Under the pieces are notes generated by a model, which searched no databases, was not told the DNA's origin, and was given only the letters and a program-made list of their open reading frames with translations. 64,000 nucleotides of DNA from Arachidicoccus rhizosphaerae (GTDB lineage Bacteria; Bacteroidota; Bacteroidia; Chitinophagales; Chitinophagaceae). Every line of letters begins with the position of its first letter. Positions within the stretch are counted from its first letter, which is position 1. Of the stretch, positions 9,083-18,398 are shown piece by piece. Location: assembly GCF_900107765.1 (NCBI RefSeq), contig NZ_FNQY01000006.1, forward strand, positions 158,639-222,638. The letters run 5' to 3'. A program made the position numbers and the translations under genes.

Positions 9083-10423
9083 TTATTCCACTTCCAGGAC
9101 GATAACCGCATCGGGGTCTGCGGCACTTACCGGAGGTGTGTGAAAGCTCAGGGTGCCATTGTTTAACTGAACACTAACCGGTGTCTTATCCTTTAAGAGG
9201 TAGGCCGAGCGGATTTTCTTATGCGGGAAATCTGCCAGCGTTACGGGCGACGGCTCAGTATGTAGCACATGCAAAAATACTTTGCCTGCTTTTTGGGTAA
9301 TGCCACCCCACTTTTGCAGTCCTATATAACCGCCTCTGGTGCCATAAATGCTCTGGCCATAGGTTTTTATCCAGGTGCCCATACTGTCAAGCGCCTGATT
9401 GAAAGGTTCTGAGAACAGGCCGTTTGGCATGGGGCCGATGTTCATCAGCAAATTCGCATTACTGCAGGCAGCACCGGAGAGCAGGCGGACAAACTCCGCC
9501 AGGGTTTTATAGTGATCGTCTTTGAGGGTAAAACCCCAGGAGTCATTTAATGTGGCACAGGTCTCCAGCGGCAGCGGGGAGACTTTCTGGAAACTCAGCC
9601 CGTGGGCATTCTGCCCTGGAATATCTCTTTCAAACATCTGAAAGTCTTCGCCCGGAATCGGGGTCATGTGATGGTTATTGCCTACCAGGCAGTCTGGTTG
9701 TAACTGGTGGATCAGCGTGTACAGCTCCTGTATATGCCAGTCTACAAAAGTAGTATCCTTACGGTCCTTGCTTTCTTCCGGCATCTGATCCCAGTAGCCG
9801 TCAAACCAGATACCGCTGACTTTGCCATAATGAGTCAGTAGTTCGGTCAGCTGGTTTTTCATAAACTGAATATAATCCTGCCAGTTACCTTTTTCTGTTC
9901 TGCCGGTTCCTTTTCCGGTTCTTCCGGTCCAGTATGAATAATCACTGCGGCGCCAGTCCAGCAGTGAGTAATAGAAGAATATTTTAAGCCCCTGTTTATG
10001 ACACTCATCGGCAATTTCTTTGACGATGTCTTGGTGATAAGGGGTATGCATGATATTAAAGTCGGAATATTTTGTATCCCACATGCTGAAGCCGTCATGA
10101 TGGCGTGTCACTAAAGTGATATAAGTCATGCCGGCGGCCTTGGCCCTGGCCACCCAGTCATGGGCATTGAAGGCAACGGGATTAAAAAATCCTTCCAGTT
10201 TATCATAATCCTTGATGGGGATATTTTGCTGGTTCATCACCCATTCTCCATCACCCAGGATGCTGTAAAGCCCCCAGTGGATAAACATGCCAAACTTGTT
10301 GTCCTGAAACCAGTTTCTGGCCTCCAGATTGGACTGAGCCGGTGTATAGGGTTTAAACTGTGCAAATCCTGTTGAGCAAAAAAGCCCCGAGATCATTATA
10401 AGGAGTATCAAAAATTTTTTCAT
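9083..10423 (-). CDS. alpha-L-fucosidase (GH29)
   Basis: A secreted glycoside hydrolase of 446 residues. The signal peptide is at residues 1-22 (ending TGFAQ). The GH29 core includes GMFIHWGLYS (45-54), TRHHDGFSMWDTKYSDF (106-122) and GIWFDGYW (204-211), where D208 is the expected nucleophile. The C-terminal part carries a small beta-rich domain. It would release fucose from host, plant or algal glycans in the periplasm or outside the cell. A short internal near-duplication (TGRTGKG/TGRTEKG, residues 166-179) is encoded by a repeated AC-rich stretch and looks like a local slippage duplication. No other carbohydrate-utilisation genes flank it except the deacetylase. Confidence 0.92.
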   Translation of the reverse strand: MKKFLILLIMISGLFCSTGFAQFKPYTPAQSNLEARNWFQDNKFGMFIHWGLYSILGDGEWVMNQQNIPIKDYDKLEGFFNPVAFNAHDWVARAKAAGMTYITLVTRHHDGFSMWDTKYSDFNIMHTPYHQDIVKEIADECHKQGLKIFFYYSLLDWRRSDYSYWTGRTGKGTGRTEKGNWQDYIQFMKNQLTELLTHYGKVSGIWFDGYWDQMPEESKDRKDTTFVDWHIQELYTLIHQLQPDCLVGNNHHMTPIPGEDFQMFERDIPGQNAHGLSFQKVSPLPLETCATLNDSWGFTLKDDHYKTLAEFVRLLSGAACSNANLLMNIGPMPNGLFSEPFNQALDSMGTWIKTYGQSIYGTRGGYIGLQKWGGITQKAGKVFLHVLHTEPSPVTLADFPHKKIRSAYLLKDKTPVSVQLNNGTLSFHTPPVSAADPDAVIVLEVE

Positions 10424-10756
10424 GGTGGATTAGATCTTTATTGACTAATAAGGATAAAACTATTCTTTATTAAAGAATACACAAATATAATTTGTTTTGA
10501 AATATATTTGTTTCCAGGCGGCATCTATTGTAAAGTGGATTTTGGCGGTTACGGCCATGAAAACGCGAAAAACAACCGGCAACTATCTTTTGGAAACGCT
10601 AAAGAATATTTTTTCAAAAATGAATAATTGAATGTACACTTAACCTTTACCCGATTTAAAGGAAAAGGAGTCAATAGTAAACCTGCAGAGGGTTCGCTAA
10701 TTTACTGGCTTTTAAATATTTGACAAATTTTTCCTTATCAGCTACCTACTTTGCGC
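10424..10756. other. intergenic region upstream of the fucosidase
   Basis: No gene is visible in these 333 bases. The part next to the fucosidase start is AT-rich and has a TATATTTG -7 candidate on the minus strand (complement at 10482-10489). No strong hairpin was seen at the PepSY gene end. Confidence 0.4.
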
Positions 10757-11935
10757 TTATTGCATTAATTCGACTTTCTTGCGTTTTTTAGTTTTAACGA
10801 ACTTGTTTATCCAAAGCCATACACCGGTTACCGGTAGAGATGCCAAAAAAATAATGCCGATCCACTGGATAATTTTGGACCAGTTCCCCCAAATTACGCC
10901 TGTATGTATGTCATAATTCATGGCGGCTATCCTGTCACCTGTTTTGAGGTTTTCTGAACTGGTGACCGAGGTTACGGCTGTTCCCTGATTATTAAAATAA
11001 TACCACTTGAAATGGCCTGTCCTGCCTTTGTTCAGTCGCACCTGAATATTAAGCCTGTGTTGCTGGATTTGTGAGATGCGGATGGACATCATATCTGCCT
11101 GGGGATGGGATGCCAGGCAAAATGCAAGGGCGTTGTCAAGGGGGATTGTATAAGGCTGCGGGATTAATTTCTGATGTATGGGCGTTTCTGAAGGACGGTT
11201 ATGACCTAAACTATTTAATATGCTGGTATAGGACGATTTAAAAGCGGGAAATGCAAAAACGAATCCGGTAATACACATGATCAGACCTAAAAGGAGGCTA
11301 TAAATACCCAGTACATTATGTATATCGTATAATCTCCTTTTCCAATGTACCTTTCTGAAGGGCCAGAGGCTTGCTTTCAGTTGCTTTTTTTGTAGTTTTT
11401 TGGGAAACCACAAGAATAGCCCGGAAATAAGCAGCAGAATAAAAGTCGTCACTGCTGTGCCTATCACCGGACGCCCGTAAGTGTCCCCTAGTAAAAGGTT
11501 GCGATGGAGATCCAGAATAACCTGAAAGAACTCGGTTTTGGCATTTTCCTTATAAATTACCTTGCCCGTGAAGGGATCAAGATAAATTCGCCAATAGTAT
11601 TTATAATACCGGCTGAAGCCTAATTGCTGCCTGTCGATGGACTGTGCTCTGAAAACCCAACTTCTCCCTTTGGCCGGATAAAGATCTACCCGGGTGATCT
11701 GTTGCCCGGGATCAAGGACCGTTCGAGCGGAGTCCATTAGTTGACTTAACGGCAGCGGATGCTCATTTGAATGGGTACTTTGCAGCAAAAAACGCTCCGG
11801 GTATATCCTCAACTTTAGCGGTTCATAAAAACTATATACCAGGCCGGACATACAGATAACAAAAATGATCAGACCTGCAATCAGGCCCAACCATTTGTGT
11901 AATTGGAATATTCTTTTTCTTATCTTTTTATCCAT
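10757..11935 (-). CDS. PepSY-associated TM helix protein (iron-regulated membrane protein)
   Basis: A 392-residue inner-membrane protein with TM segments at about 16-36, 156-178, 208-230 and 356-377. The KWLGLIAGLIIFVICMSG start, the DLHRNLLLGD segment and the HKVHWKRRLYDIHNVLGIYSL region are characteristic of PepSY_TM proteins. These are often coexpressed with siderophore receptors and proposed to help in ferric-siderophore reduction. Its ATG overlaps the stop codon of the preceding TonB receptor gene as TAATG, implying translational coupling. The conserved His residues in the helices could bind haem, but that is inference. Confidence 0.88.
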   Translation of the reverse strand: MDKKIRKRIFQLHKWLGLIAGLIIFVICMSGLVYSFYEPLKLRIYPERFLLQSTHSNEHPLPLSQLMDSARTVLDPGQQITRVDLYPAKGRSWVFRAQSIDRQQLGFSRYYKYYWRIYLDPFTGKVIYKENAKTEFFQVILDLHRNLLLGDTYGRPVIGTAVTTFILLLISGLFLWFPKKLQKKQLKASLWPFRKVHWKRRLYDIHNVLGIYSLLLGLIMCITGFVFAFPAFKSSYTSILNSLGHNRPSETPIHQKLIPQPYTIPLDNALAFCLASHPQADMMSIRISQIQQHRLNIQVRLNKGRTGHFKWYYFNNQGTAVTSVTSSENLKTGDRIAAMNYDIHTGVIWGNWSKIIQWIGIIFLASLPVTGVWLWINKFVKTKKRKKVELMQ

Positions 11936-14283
11936 TAAAAATCATAAGTCAGATTAAGTGCAGCATTAAGACCCGGTCCGCGAAAATAGTTGTCGTTATT
12001 TGCGTAATATTGGCTTACTACTGTATAATAGGTTTTATTCAACAGGTTTTCGATTCCAAGACCCACCTGCAGTCGCTTATTTACTTTATAGGCTGCGGTA
12101 AGGTTGAATAAGTCGATGGAGGAGACCGGGCCTTCATTTAAATTATAAGCTCCCTTGGCATTTTTCTCAAAACGGTTTCTGTTGCCCGAATGATTCCAGA
12201 ACAGGCGTACAGACCATGACGCACCCGGGGTGAAGTCCAGATAGCCGGTAGCAATCGGAGGGGCTATTCTTGCTCCGTTCAGGTAGTTTTTACTGCCGTC
12301 GTCATTTTTAGACTTTCCTTCCGTATAGGCATAAGAACCCCCGAATTTCCAAATATCGGAAGGCTTGATATCAATAGAGACCTCAAAGCCTTTGATGTTT
12401 TCCGGTAAGCGCTGAGGGGCAAAATAGCCTCCTACATCCACCAGTTCTACACCGAGTTTTGAAGTACTGATAAAATAGGCGCCCGTAAAAGTGAAGATAC
12501 CTGCCTGGCTGGAAAATCCTGCTTCGTAATTGTTTGTAATGATGGGATCGGTCTTCAGGCTGTCCAGATCGTTTTTGGTGGCTCTGCGGACAATTCTGCC
12601 GAGCTCATTAATAGCAAATCCCTGGGAGAAACTGACAAAGGGGTTAAATGCTTTATACTTGTTATACCGTAGCCCTGCGTTATAGGTCATACCCTTATAC
12701 GGTATTTTGCCCCCGTTGACAAAAATACTCCCCTCGCCGTCCGGACCTTTTGCAATGGTATTGAAATCCTTAATGGTGACACGTGCATTTTCATAACGCA
12801 TCCCTGCTTTGAAAACAAGGGATTGTATAATGTCCCATTTAAATTGAGCATAAGGGGCAATATTGATCATTTTCATATTAGGAATGTATATCCTTCCATC
12901 TACGAGATCCTGGTTAGTGATGTCGCTGAGCGCATCTAGTCCGTAGGTCAGTTCTGCAAGCCTGCCGTCAATGGCAAATGGGGTGTTCAGATTGATACGC
13001 AGTCCCTTTTTTCTGGAATTGATTTTGGTCTGTCCGGGGCCATACCAGGCTGTGGCACTGGCTACGTACCGGTTCATTGAACGAAATGAGTTCAGATAGG
13101 CTGTAACATCCAGAGTTGTTGTGCCAAATAATTCGTTTTTAGTATAAGTAAGCCTTGCATTATGGTTAAAAGGTGTGCCGGCCGGCTTTCCGGGATCCTC
13201 ACCCGGGATGCCAATAGCCGGTGTATTGCCATAAAGACCTGACTGGGTAATATATTTGGCGTGAGATGTACTGGAATAAAAATTATAGAAGCCGGTTATA
13301 GAGGAACTTTTACTAATCTGGTAACCCAGTTTGGCAAATAAATTATACTGATAACTGTTGGATAGCGCGTCGGTCTGGCCCAGCACTTCACCTTTTCCAT
13401 CCCTTTGAACGCCAGTGTATTCCATAGTGGCACTCGTAACGTAATTCCATTTACCCATTTTACCAGAAAATCGTTGTGAGGCGCGGTAGCCCGTGGTGCC
13501 TTCCGGGTGGACAGGGTTTAAGGTGCCCCGTATCACTGTGTGGCTATTCAGACTACCTGTGTCATTGTCAGCCTTTTTGGTAATATAATTGATAATACCT
13601 CCGGCAGAACCGTTGCCATAAATAGACGTTGCGCCTTTAATAACCTCTATACGGTCTATGACCGCAGGATCGATGCTGCGGATGTCCCGTTGTCCATTCA
13701 TAAGGGGGGTGGATTGGGGAATGCCGTCCACCAGGACAAGTACGGATCTGCCGCGCAGCGTTTGTCCTGCATTAGTAGCCTTGTTACTGGAAGGTGCAAG
13801 TCCTGGAACGCTATTGCCGAGTATAGAAGCCAGGTTTGTGGTAATCTGCGCCTGCGTCTCAATGTCTTTTCGGGTAAGGATCGTAACGGAGGAGGGGACC
13901 GTTGAGATATTTTCCGCTCGTCTTCCAGCAGTCACGATAATGTCCTGCAAGTTGTCATCGGCTTCTTCCAGCCGGACCCTGACTATCGGACTAACTGTGT
14001 CTGCATGGATCTCGGTGCTATAGACCTTGTATCCCAATGCTTTCACTTTCAGACTGATAAGATCTTTTGTGAGGCTTGGTGTTTTATAATTGCCCTTGCC
14101 ATCGGTGAAACCGGATAGTTTATTATTGATATAAACGGAAGCTTCTGATATCGGAGCATTTTTTAAATCCTGAACGTGGAGGATTACCTGCTTTTGCACT
14201 TGAGCCGCTGCCGGTTGGAGTAGAAATAGAACGGTTAAAACCAAGCTGAAAATTTGTAAAGATTTGTTTAATCGTGGAATCAT
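11935..14283 (-). CDS. TonB-dependent siderophore-type receptor
   Basis: A 782-residue outer-membrane receptor. It has a signal peptide to about residue 27 (PAAAQ), then a carboxypeptidase-regulatory-like domain (about 30-110). The plug follows, beginning near DIIVTAGRRAENISTVPSSVTILTRKDIE and including GQTLRGRSVLVLVDGIPQ and IEVIKGATSIYGNGSAGGIINYITKK. The barrel ends in a terminal Phe (LNLTYDF). The plug sequence is that of ferric-siderophore/FhuA-like receptors. It forms a coupled operon with the PepSY membrane protein, and a two-component system lies directly upstream on the same strand. A TACCTTTG box lies 29 bases before its ATG. Confidence 0.88.
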   Translation of the reverse strand: MIPRLNKSLQIFSLVLTVLFLLQPAAAQVQKQVILHVQDLKNAPISEASVYINNKLSGFTDGKGNYKTPSLTKDLISLKVKALGYKVYSTEIHADTVSPIVRVRLEEADDNLQDIIVTAGRRAENISTVPSSVTILTRKDIETQAQITTNLASILGNSVPGLAPSSNKATNAGQTLRGRSVLVLVDGIPQSTPLMNGQRDIRSIDPAVIDRIEVIKGATSIYGNGSAGGIINYITKKADNDTGSLNSHTVIRGTLNPVHPEGTTGYRASQRFSGKMGKWNYVTSATMEYTGVQRDGKGEVLGQTDALSNSYQYNLFAKLGYQISKSSSITGFYNFYSSTSHAKYITQSGLYGNTPAIGIPGEDPGKPAGTPFNHNARLTYTKNELFGTTTLDVTAYLNSFRSMNRYVASATAWYGPGQTKINSRKKGLRINLNTPFAIDGRLAELTYGLDALSDITNQDLVDGRIYIPNMKMINIAPYAQFKWDIIQSLVFKAGMRYENARVTIKDFNTIAKGPDGEGSIFVNGGKIPYKGMTYNAGLRYNKYKAFNPFVSFSQGFAINELGRIVRRATKNDLDSLKTDPIITNNYEAGFSSQAGIFTFTGAYFISTSKLGVELVDVGGYFAPQRLPENIKGFEVSIDIKPSDIWKFGGSYAYTEGKSKNDDGSKNYLNGARIAPPIATGYLDFTPGASWSVRLFWNHSGNRNRFEKNAKGAYNLNEGPVSSIDLFNLTAAYKVNKRLQVGLGIENLLNKTYYTVVSQYYANNDNYFRGPGLNAALNLTYDF

Positions 14284-14311
14284 TTCCCTTAAAATTTGAT
14301 GTAATGGAGCG

Positions 14312-14319
14312 CAAAGGTA
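14312..14319 (-). promoter_or_regulatory. -7 promoter element TACCTTTG for the siderophore receptor
   Basis: The complement of CAAAGGTA is a perfect TAnnTTTG match. A -33 TTTG at the usual distance is not seen. A small CGAAC/GTTCG inverted repeat at 14377-14390 lies further upstream. Confidence 0.5.
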
Positions 14320-14422
14320 TTAAGGGGCAGTACAATCCGTATTACGATTTCGGGAAAAAAGTTCTATAATTTATTCCGAACAAAAGTTCGTGAAAGTAAA
14401 GGGAAATACTCTTTTTCTGTTA

Positions 14423-15022
14423 TTATATCCATCCTTTCTCAATAGCGAGGGAAACGAGTTCGATCATACTTTTTACCCCGGTTTTACGAAGGATGTTTTT
14501 ACGGTGGGTTGCCACTGTCTGCGGGCTGATAAAAAGTTGTTGAGAAATTTCAAGGGTAGTCTTACTTTTTGCAAGGAGCCTGATGATATCGATTTCCCGA
14601 GCGCTAATCGTGATTTGTTCAATATTAATTTCCTCTGGCAGCTCATGTAGGAATTTCTTTCGGCAGTTGGCGATGGCCAGGTTCAGCGTGATTAAAAGAT
14701 GATCTTTGTCAAAGGGCTTGGTGACATACGCAAAAGGGGAAGCCAGTTCCGCCTCCTTCATTGTCTGCAGATCGTTGTACGCTGTCAAAAATACCACCGG
14801 AGTATTGGGATCCACGTACGTTCTGACGAAGCTGATTCCTGTGATTTTATCTTTCAGGTTGATATCGCAGATGATCGATGTATATAGTTCTGAATGTACC
14901 AGTGTAATGGCGTCATCTGGGTTTAAGGCTATATCACAATCATATCCGTTATTATCCAGATGCATTTTAATGCCGTGCGCAATGATAGATTCATCCTCTA
15001 CAATAAGTATTTTACAGGCCAT
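14423..15022 (-). CDS. response regulator with LuxR-type HTH
   Basis: The 199-residue protein has an N-terminal receiver domain with acidic residues E9/D10/E11, phosphoacceptor D53 (CDINL), T80 and K102 (TKPFD). A C-terminal NarL/LuxR-type HTH follows (about 135-197) with the motif LLAKSKTTLEISQQLFISPQTVATHRKNI. It overlaps the end of the upstream sensor kinase gene by 11 bases, so the two are a cognate pair. It lies just upstream of, and on the same strand as, the siderophore receptor gene, which is a likely regulatory target by position. Confidence 0.9.
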   Translation of the reverse strand: MACKILIVEDESIIAHGIKMHLDNNGYDCDIALNPDDAITLVHSELYTSIICDINLKDKITGISFVRTYVDPNTPVVFLTAYNDLQTMKEAELASPFAYVTKPFDKDHLLITLNLAIANCRKKFLHELPEEINIEQITISAREIDIIRLLAKSKTTLEISQQLFISPQTVATHRKNILRKTGVKSMIELVSLAIEKGWI

Positions 15023-18000
15023 TTGTTTTGTTTTGATTGGAGAATAACAGGCTGATCTCTGCCTGCTCAGATCGACTTAAATCTAATACGCCTTTGAGTT
15101 CTTTTACCAGAAATTTAATCAGATTGACACCTATTGTTTCATTGTCAGGCTTATCATCGGGAGGCAAGCAGGACGCTTTAAATCCTGGTCCATTATCTTT
15201 ATACACAAACAGAACACCCGTTTCATGTTCAATAAGTTGTAGGGTGATTTCAGGTTCAGATACTTCTTTAAAGGCATGTTTCAATGAATTGGTGATCAGT
15301 TCATTAAGGATGAGCCCCAGATAGGTGAGTTTCTCCACACTGTATTTAACTTGGGACAGCAAAGGGCGCAAACGGATTTTTTTGCCGGAAAACGCAATGA
15401 TTTCTGCCGCAAGTTGTGCTAGGAAATGATCTATTCTGATTTCTTCCTTTTCTTCCGTATTGGTCAGGATATCATGAATTCTGGATACTGTAAAAATTCT
15501 GCTTTGTAACAGTTTAAGTTTACTTTTGGCGCTGGGGCTGGAGCTGCTTAAATCCTGAATGTCTATCAGACTGGTGATAATTTGCAGGTTGTTTTTGACC
15601 CTGTGATTGAGTTCCCGCATCAAAAACGTAATGTTTTCCTTCTGTTTTTCGGAAAGTTCCAAAGACTGATTCAACTCCTGATTGATTTTCTGTAAAGCCT
15701 GAGTCCGGTCAGTAACCATTCGGAGAAGCTTTTTATTGACTTGTTTTTGCTGGTAATTTCTATATTGAAAAACAGCAATTAAGATCAAAAGTAATAAAGC
15801 TCCTGCCAGTATTTTAAACCAGAGGCTGCGATACCATGGCCCTTTGATTAGGACGTAAAGTGAAGTGGCAGGCCCCCACACGCCGTCATTATTCGTACTA
15901 CGAACTTTAAATACGTATGAACCAGGGTCCAGATTGGTATAGGTAGTCGTTCTGAATTCGGTCTCGCTGCGCCAGTCTCTGTCAAAGCCCTCTAGCATGA
16001 ATTGATAAAGGTTCTTTGCAGACCAAAGATAATTGAGTGCCGTATATTCAAAACTGATTACATTCTGGTCATGGGCAAGAACCAGTGATTTTATGTAAGG
16101 AAGGTTTTTACCCAGAGATTTGCCAAAAACCTGAACATCTTCAATTACGGTATTGCCAACCTTTGTATTGGTAAAAATAGAGGAGGGATTAAATATATTA
16201 AATCCATCCATTCCCCCGAAATACAGGTTGCCCTCTTGGTCCTGATAAGCGGCCTTCCCGTTGAATTCATTGTTCTGCAGGCCATCGGTTTGTGTATAAT
16301 TCCTGAAATGTTTTGTTACCGGATCAAACTGAGATAAACCATAGTTGGTAGAACACCAGATATTACCCTGTTGGTCGCTGAGTACGCCATAAATAAAGTC
16401 ATTGGGTAATCCGGAGGATTTGGTATAAGATGAGATGCTGTCGGTTTTACTATCGATTCGATTTAGGCCTTTGGCAGTGCCGACCCAGATATTGCCGGCC
16501 GGATCCTGGGTTATGCCAAAGACACGCTTATTGGACAAGCCTCCAAATTTTTTTACGGAACTGCCATGAATACGATAGATGCCTTCATCGCTGCCAATCC
16601 AGATATTGTGCATCCGGTCCTGATAACTGGTTCTGGATCTGATTAAAATGTTTTTGGCGATGGCAAGCTTTATTACCTTATAATTATTCAGGTCCAATTC
16701 AAAAATGCCGTTAGACCAGGTGTGGATCCATATGTGGTCCAGATCGATTGGCGTTATCTGAATGACATCTTTATCACCTATAGGGACGGTAATCTGGTCA
16801 AACCGATCTTTGTTAGTGTTATATTTTACCAGACCCTGTCCAAATCCGCCACCCCAGATTTGTCCTCTGGCATCTCTGGCCAGTGTATATTCCAGACAGC
16901 CACTGGGATAATATGTATACTTTTTGCTTTTCAAATCGTAGCTGGCAAAGCCGAATTCTGTGGCCATCCACAACAGGTCATCCACACGAAGGAAATTGAA
17001 AATGCTGATAAAATCAGTTCTTGGAGCATTGGCTGCCTTGATCCTTAAAGGGGTGAATTTTTTGAACTTTGGGTGATAATAAAAAACACCACGGCCATTG
17101 GTGCCCATCCAGATTCCTCCCTGGGTATCTTTTCGGACTTTGGATACTTCGGCGGAGAGCGTATTTTTTTGTAAGTCCTGAAAGACCACTTTTGTTAGCT
17201 GACCGTCCTGATTGAGTATATATCCGTGATTAGTAGCCGCCAGAAAAGCAGTTTTTTTTGCCACCTGTTCAGAGTCATTTCCCGCTAAAGCGACTGCCCA
17301 GTCCTGGATGGAAGTGATCTCTGGCAGATTTTCATTCTGGAACGCCGGAAGAAGTTTGTAACTCTTAGGATCGAACCAGTATAAGTTGCGTTCTGTAGAT
17401 ATCAGGTACCTTGAAGAAAAAAGATATACGCTGTTGATGGTTGAATGTTCTAATTGCACAAAGGCATGATCTGTGTGTATTCTTTTTGTTGAGATATCCA
17501 GGATCATTGGGCCATGGTTATTAGTGCCGATAATAAATAGCTCAGGACTTAGGGGACAGGCGGAGGTGATATAGTCATTTTTAGCAGCTTTAGGTAAAGG
17601 AAGAATGGTGAATTTTTTACTGCCTCTGTCAAACAGAAGGCAGTTGCCATTGGTACCCAGTAATAAAAATCGACTGTTGACCGGACACAACAGGTTGGTG
17701 TATCTGGTGTAAGGGTGCAGGCTGAAATCGAGCTGGTCTAAAAAATTAATGAATTTGTTCTCTTTGGGCAGATAAGCGACCAGTGAATGAGAATCGGTTG
17801 CCAGCCAAAGTGTGTCATTGGCAAAGTAAAGCCCCCGGATATGGTCGTCTATTAATGCGCCTGGACCCTCGGATGCCATATAAGTTTTCATGGTATAGGC
17901 GTTAAAACGGTTCAGGCCATTTTCCGTGCCGATCCACAGGTAACCGAGGTTGTCAATTCCCAGTGATAAGGCATTGAGTTGTGAGAGTCCCTGTTCCTGT

Positions 18001-18104
18001 CCATAGGTGAATACCGTCAAAGTATCCGTTTTAATGAATTGCGCTTTCGGATTTGAGCTGTGAAAAATAAAAAAAAGCAGTATAAAGGTTGAAAAATTGC
18101 GCAT
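15012..18104 (-). CDS. two-component regulator-propeller sensor histidine kinase
   Basis: A 1030-residue sensor. A signal peptide (about 1-21) precedes a large periplasmic part made of repeated regulator-propeller blades (motifs such as GYLWIGTENGLNRF, GGIWMGTNGRGVF and GNIWVGTAKGLNRID), forming two seven-bladed propellers. A Y_Y_Y domain follows at about 690-765 and a TM helix at about 775-797. The cytoplasmic part is a coiled coil plus a HisKA_2-type dimerisation motif (MRELNHRVKNNLQ, H834) and a HATPase domain (NELITNSLKHAF, DNGPGF). Unlike many Bacteroidota hybrid systems, the receiver and DNA-binding domains are not fused; they are encoded by the overlapping downstream gene. The ligand is unknown. 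Confidence 0.9.
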   Translation of the reverse strand: MRNFSTFILLFFIFHSSNPKAQFIKTDTLTVFTYGQEQGLSQLNALSLGIDNLGYLWIGTENGLNRFNAYTMKTYMASEGPGALIDDHIRGLYFANDTLWLATDSHSLVAYLPKENKFINFLDQLDFSLHPYTRYTNLLCPVNSRFLLLGTNGNCLLFDRGSKKFTILPLPKAAKNDYITSACPLSPELFIIGTNNHGPMILDISTKRIHTDHAFVQLEHSTINSVYLFSSRYLISTERNLYWFDPKSYKLLPAFQNENLPEITSIQDWAVALAGNDSEQVAKKTAFLAATNHGYILNQDGQLTKVVFQDLQKNTLSAEVSKVRKDTQGGIWMGTNGRGVFYYHPKFKKFTPLRIKAANAPRTDFISIFNFLRVDDLLWMATEFGFASYDLKSKKYTYYPSGCLEYTLARDARGQIWGGGFGQGLVKYNTNKDRFDQITVPIGDKDVIQITPIDLDHIWIHTWSNGIFELDLNNYKVIKLAIAKNILIRSRTSYQDRMHNIWIGSDEGIYRIHGSSVKKFGGLSNKRVFGITQDPAGNIWVGTAKGLNRIDSKTDSISSYTKSSGLPNDFIYGVLSDQQGNIWCSTNYGLSQFDPVTKHFRNYTQTDGLQNNEFNGKAAYQDQEGNLYFGGMDGFNIFNPSSIFTNTKVGNTVIEDVQVFGKSLGKNLPYIKSLVLAHDQNVISFEYTALNYLWSAKNLYQFMLEGFDRDWRSETEFRTTTYTNLDPGSYVFKVRSTNNDGVWGPATSLYVLIKGPWYRSLWFKILAGALLLLILIAVFQYRNYQQKQVNKKLLRMVTDRTQALQKINQELNQSLELSEKQKENITFLMRELNHRVKNNLQIITSLIDIQDLSSSSPSAKSKLKLLQSRIFTVSRIHDILTNTEEKEEIRIDHFLAQLAAEIIAFSGKKIRLRPLLSQVKYSVEKLTYLGLILNELITNSLKHAFKEVSEPEITLQLIEHETGVLFVYKDNGPGFKASCLPPDDKPDNETIGVNLIKFLVKELKGVLDLSRSEQAEISLLFSNQNKTNGL

Positions 18105-18108
18105 CGCT

Positions 18109-18169
18109 CTGGCATTTCGATAAAGATAACAAAATGCCAGAAGTCTAAAATACCCTTTGAAGGGTATTT
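18109..18169 (-). promoter_or_regulatory. nested inverted repeats at the sensor-kinase promoter
   Basis: A perfect 9-bp inverted repeat (18109-18117 with 18132-18140, arm CTGGCATTT) flanks a -7-like TATCTTTA (complement at 18121-18128). Seven bases beyond it is a perfect 22-bp palindrome at 18148-18169 with arm AAATACCCTT and two central bases. Both precede the kinase ATG at 18104. They could be operators or RNA structures; the binding protein is unknown. Confidence 0.5.
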
Positions 18170-18303
18170 TTTGGGAAAGACGATTGGCTAACTTGCACCC
18201 ATAAATAAGGAGATACCAGTATAAAAAAGGGCTGCAACCAAATCAAACTGCAAAGTATGCATCACCTTACATGGAATGAATTCACCTAGATGCCTGCCAT
18301 TTC

Positions 18304-18342
18304 AAAAAAACGGCGCTCAGATGCGTAGCATCAAAAGCGCCG
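18304..18342 (-). terminator. intrinsic terminator of the DUF4399 gene
   Basis: The stem CGGCGCT/AGCGCCG (18311-18317 with 18336-18342), with an inner ATGC/GCAT helix, is followed on the minus strand by seven T residues. Confidence 0.8.
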
Positions 18343-18398
18343 GTATCTCCAAGGTTGCCGCGAGGGCATCCTTATGTTTTTTAAGTGCTAAACTGGTT

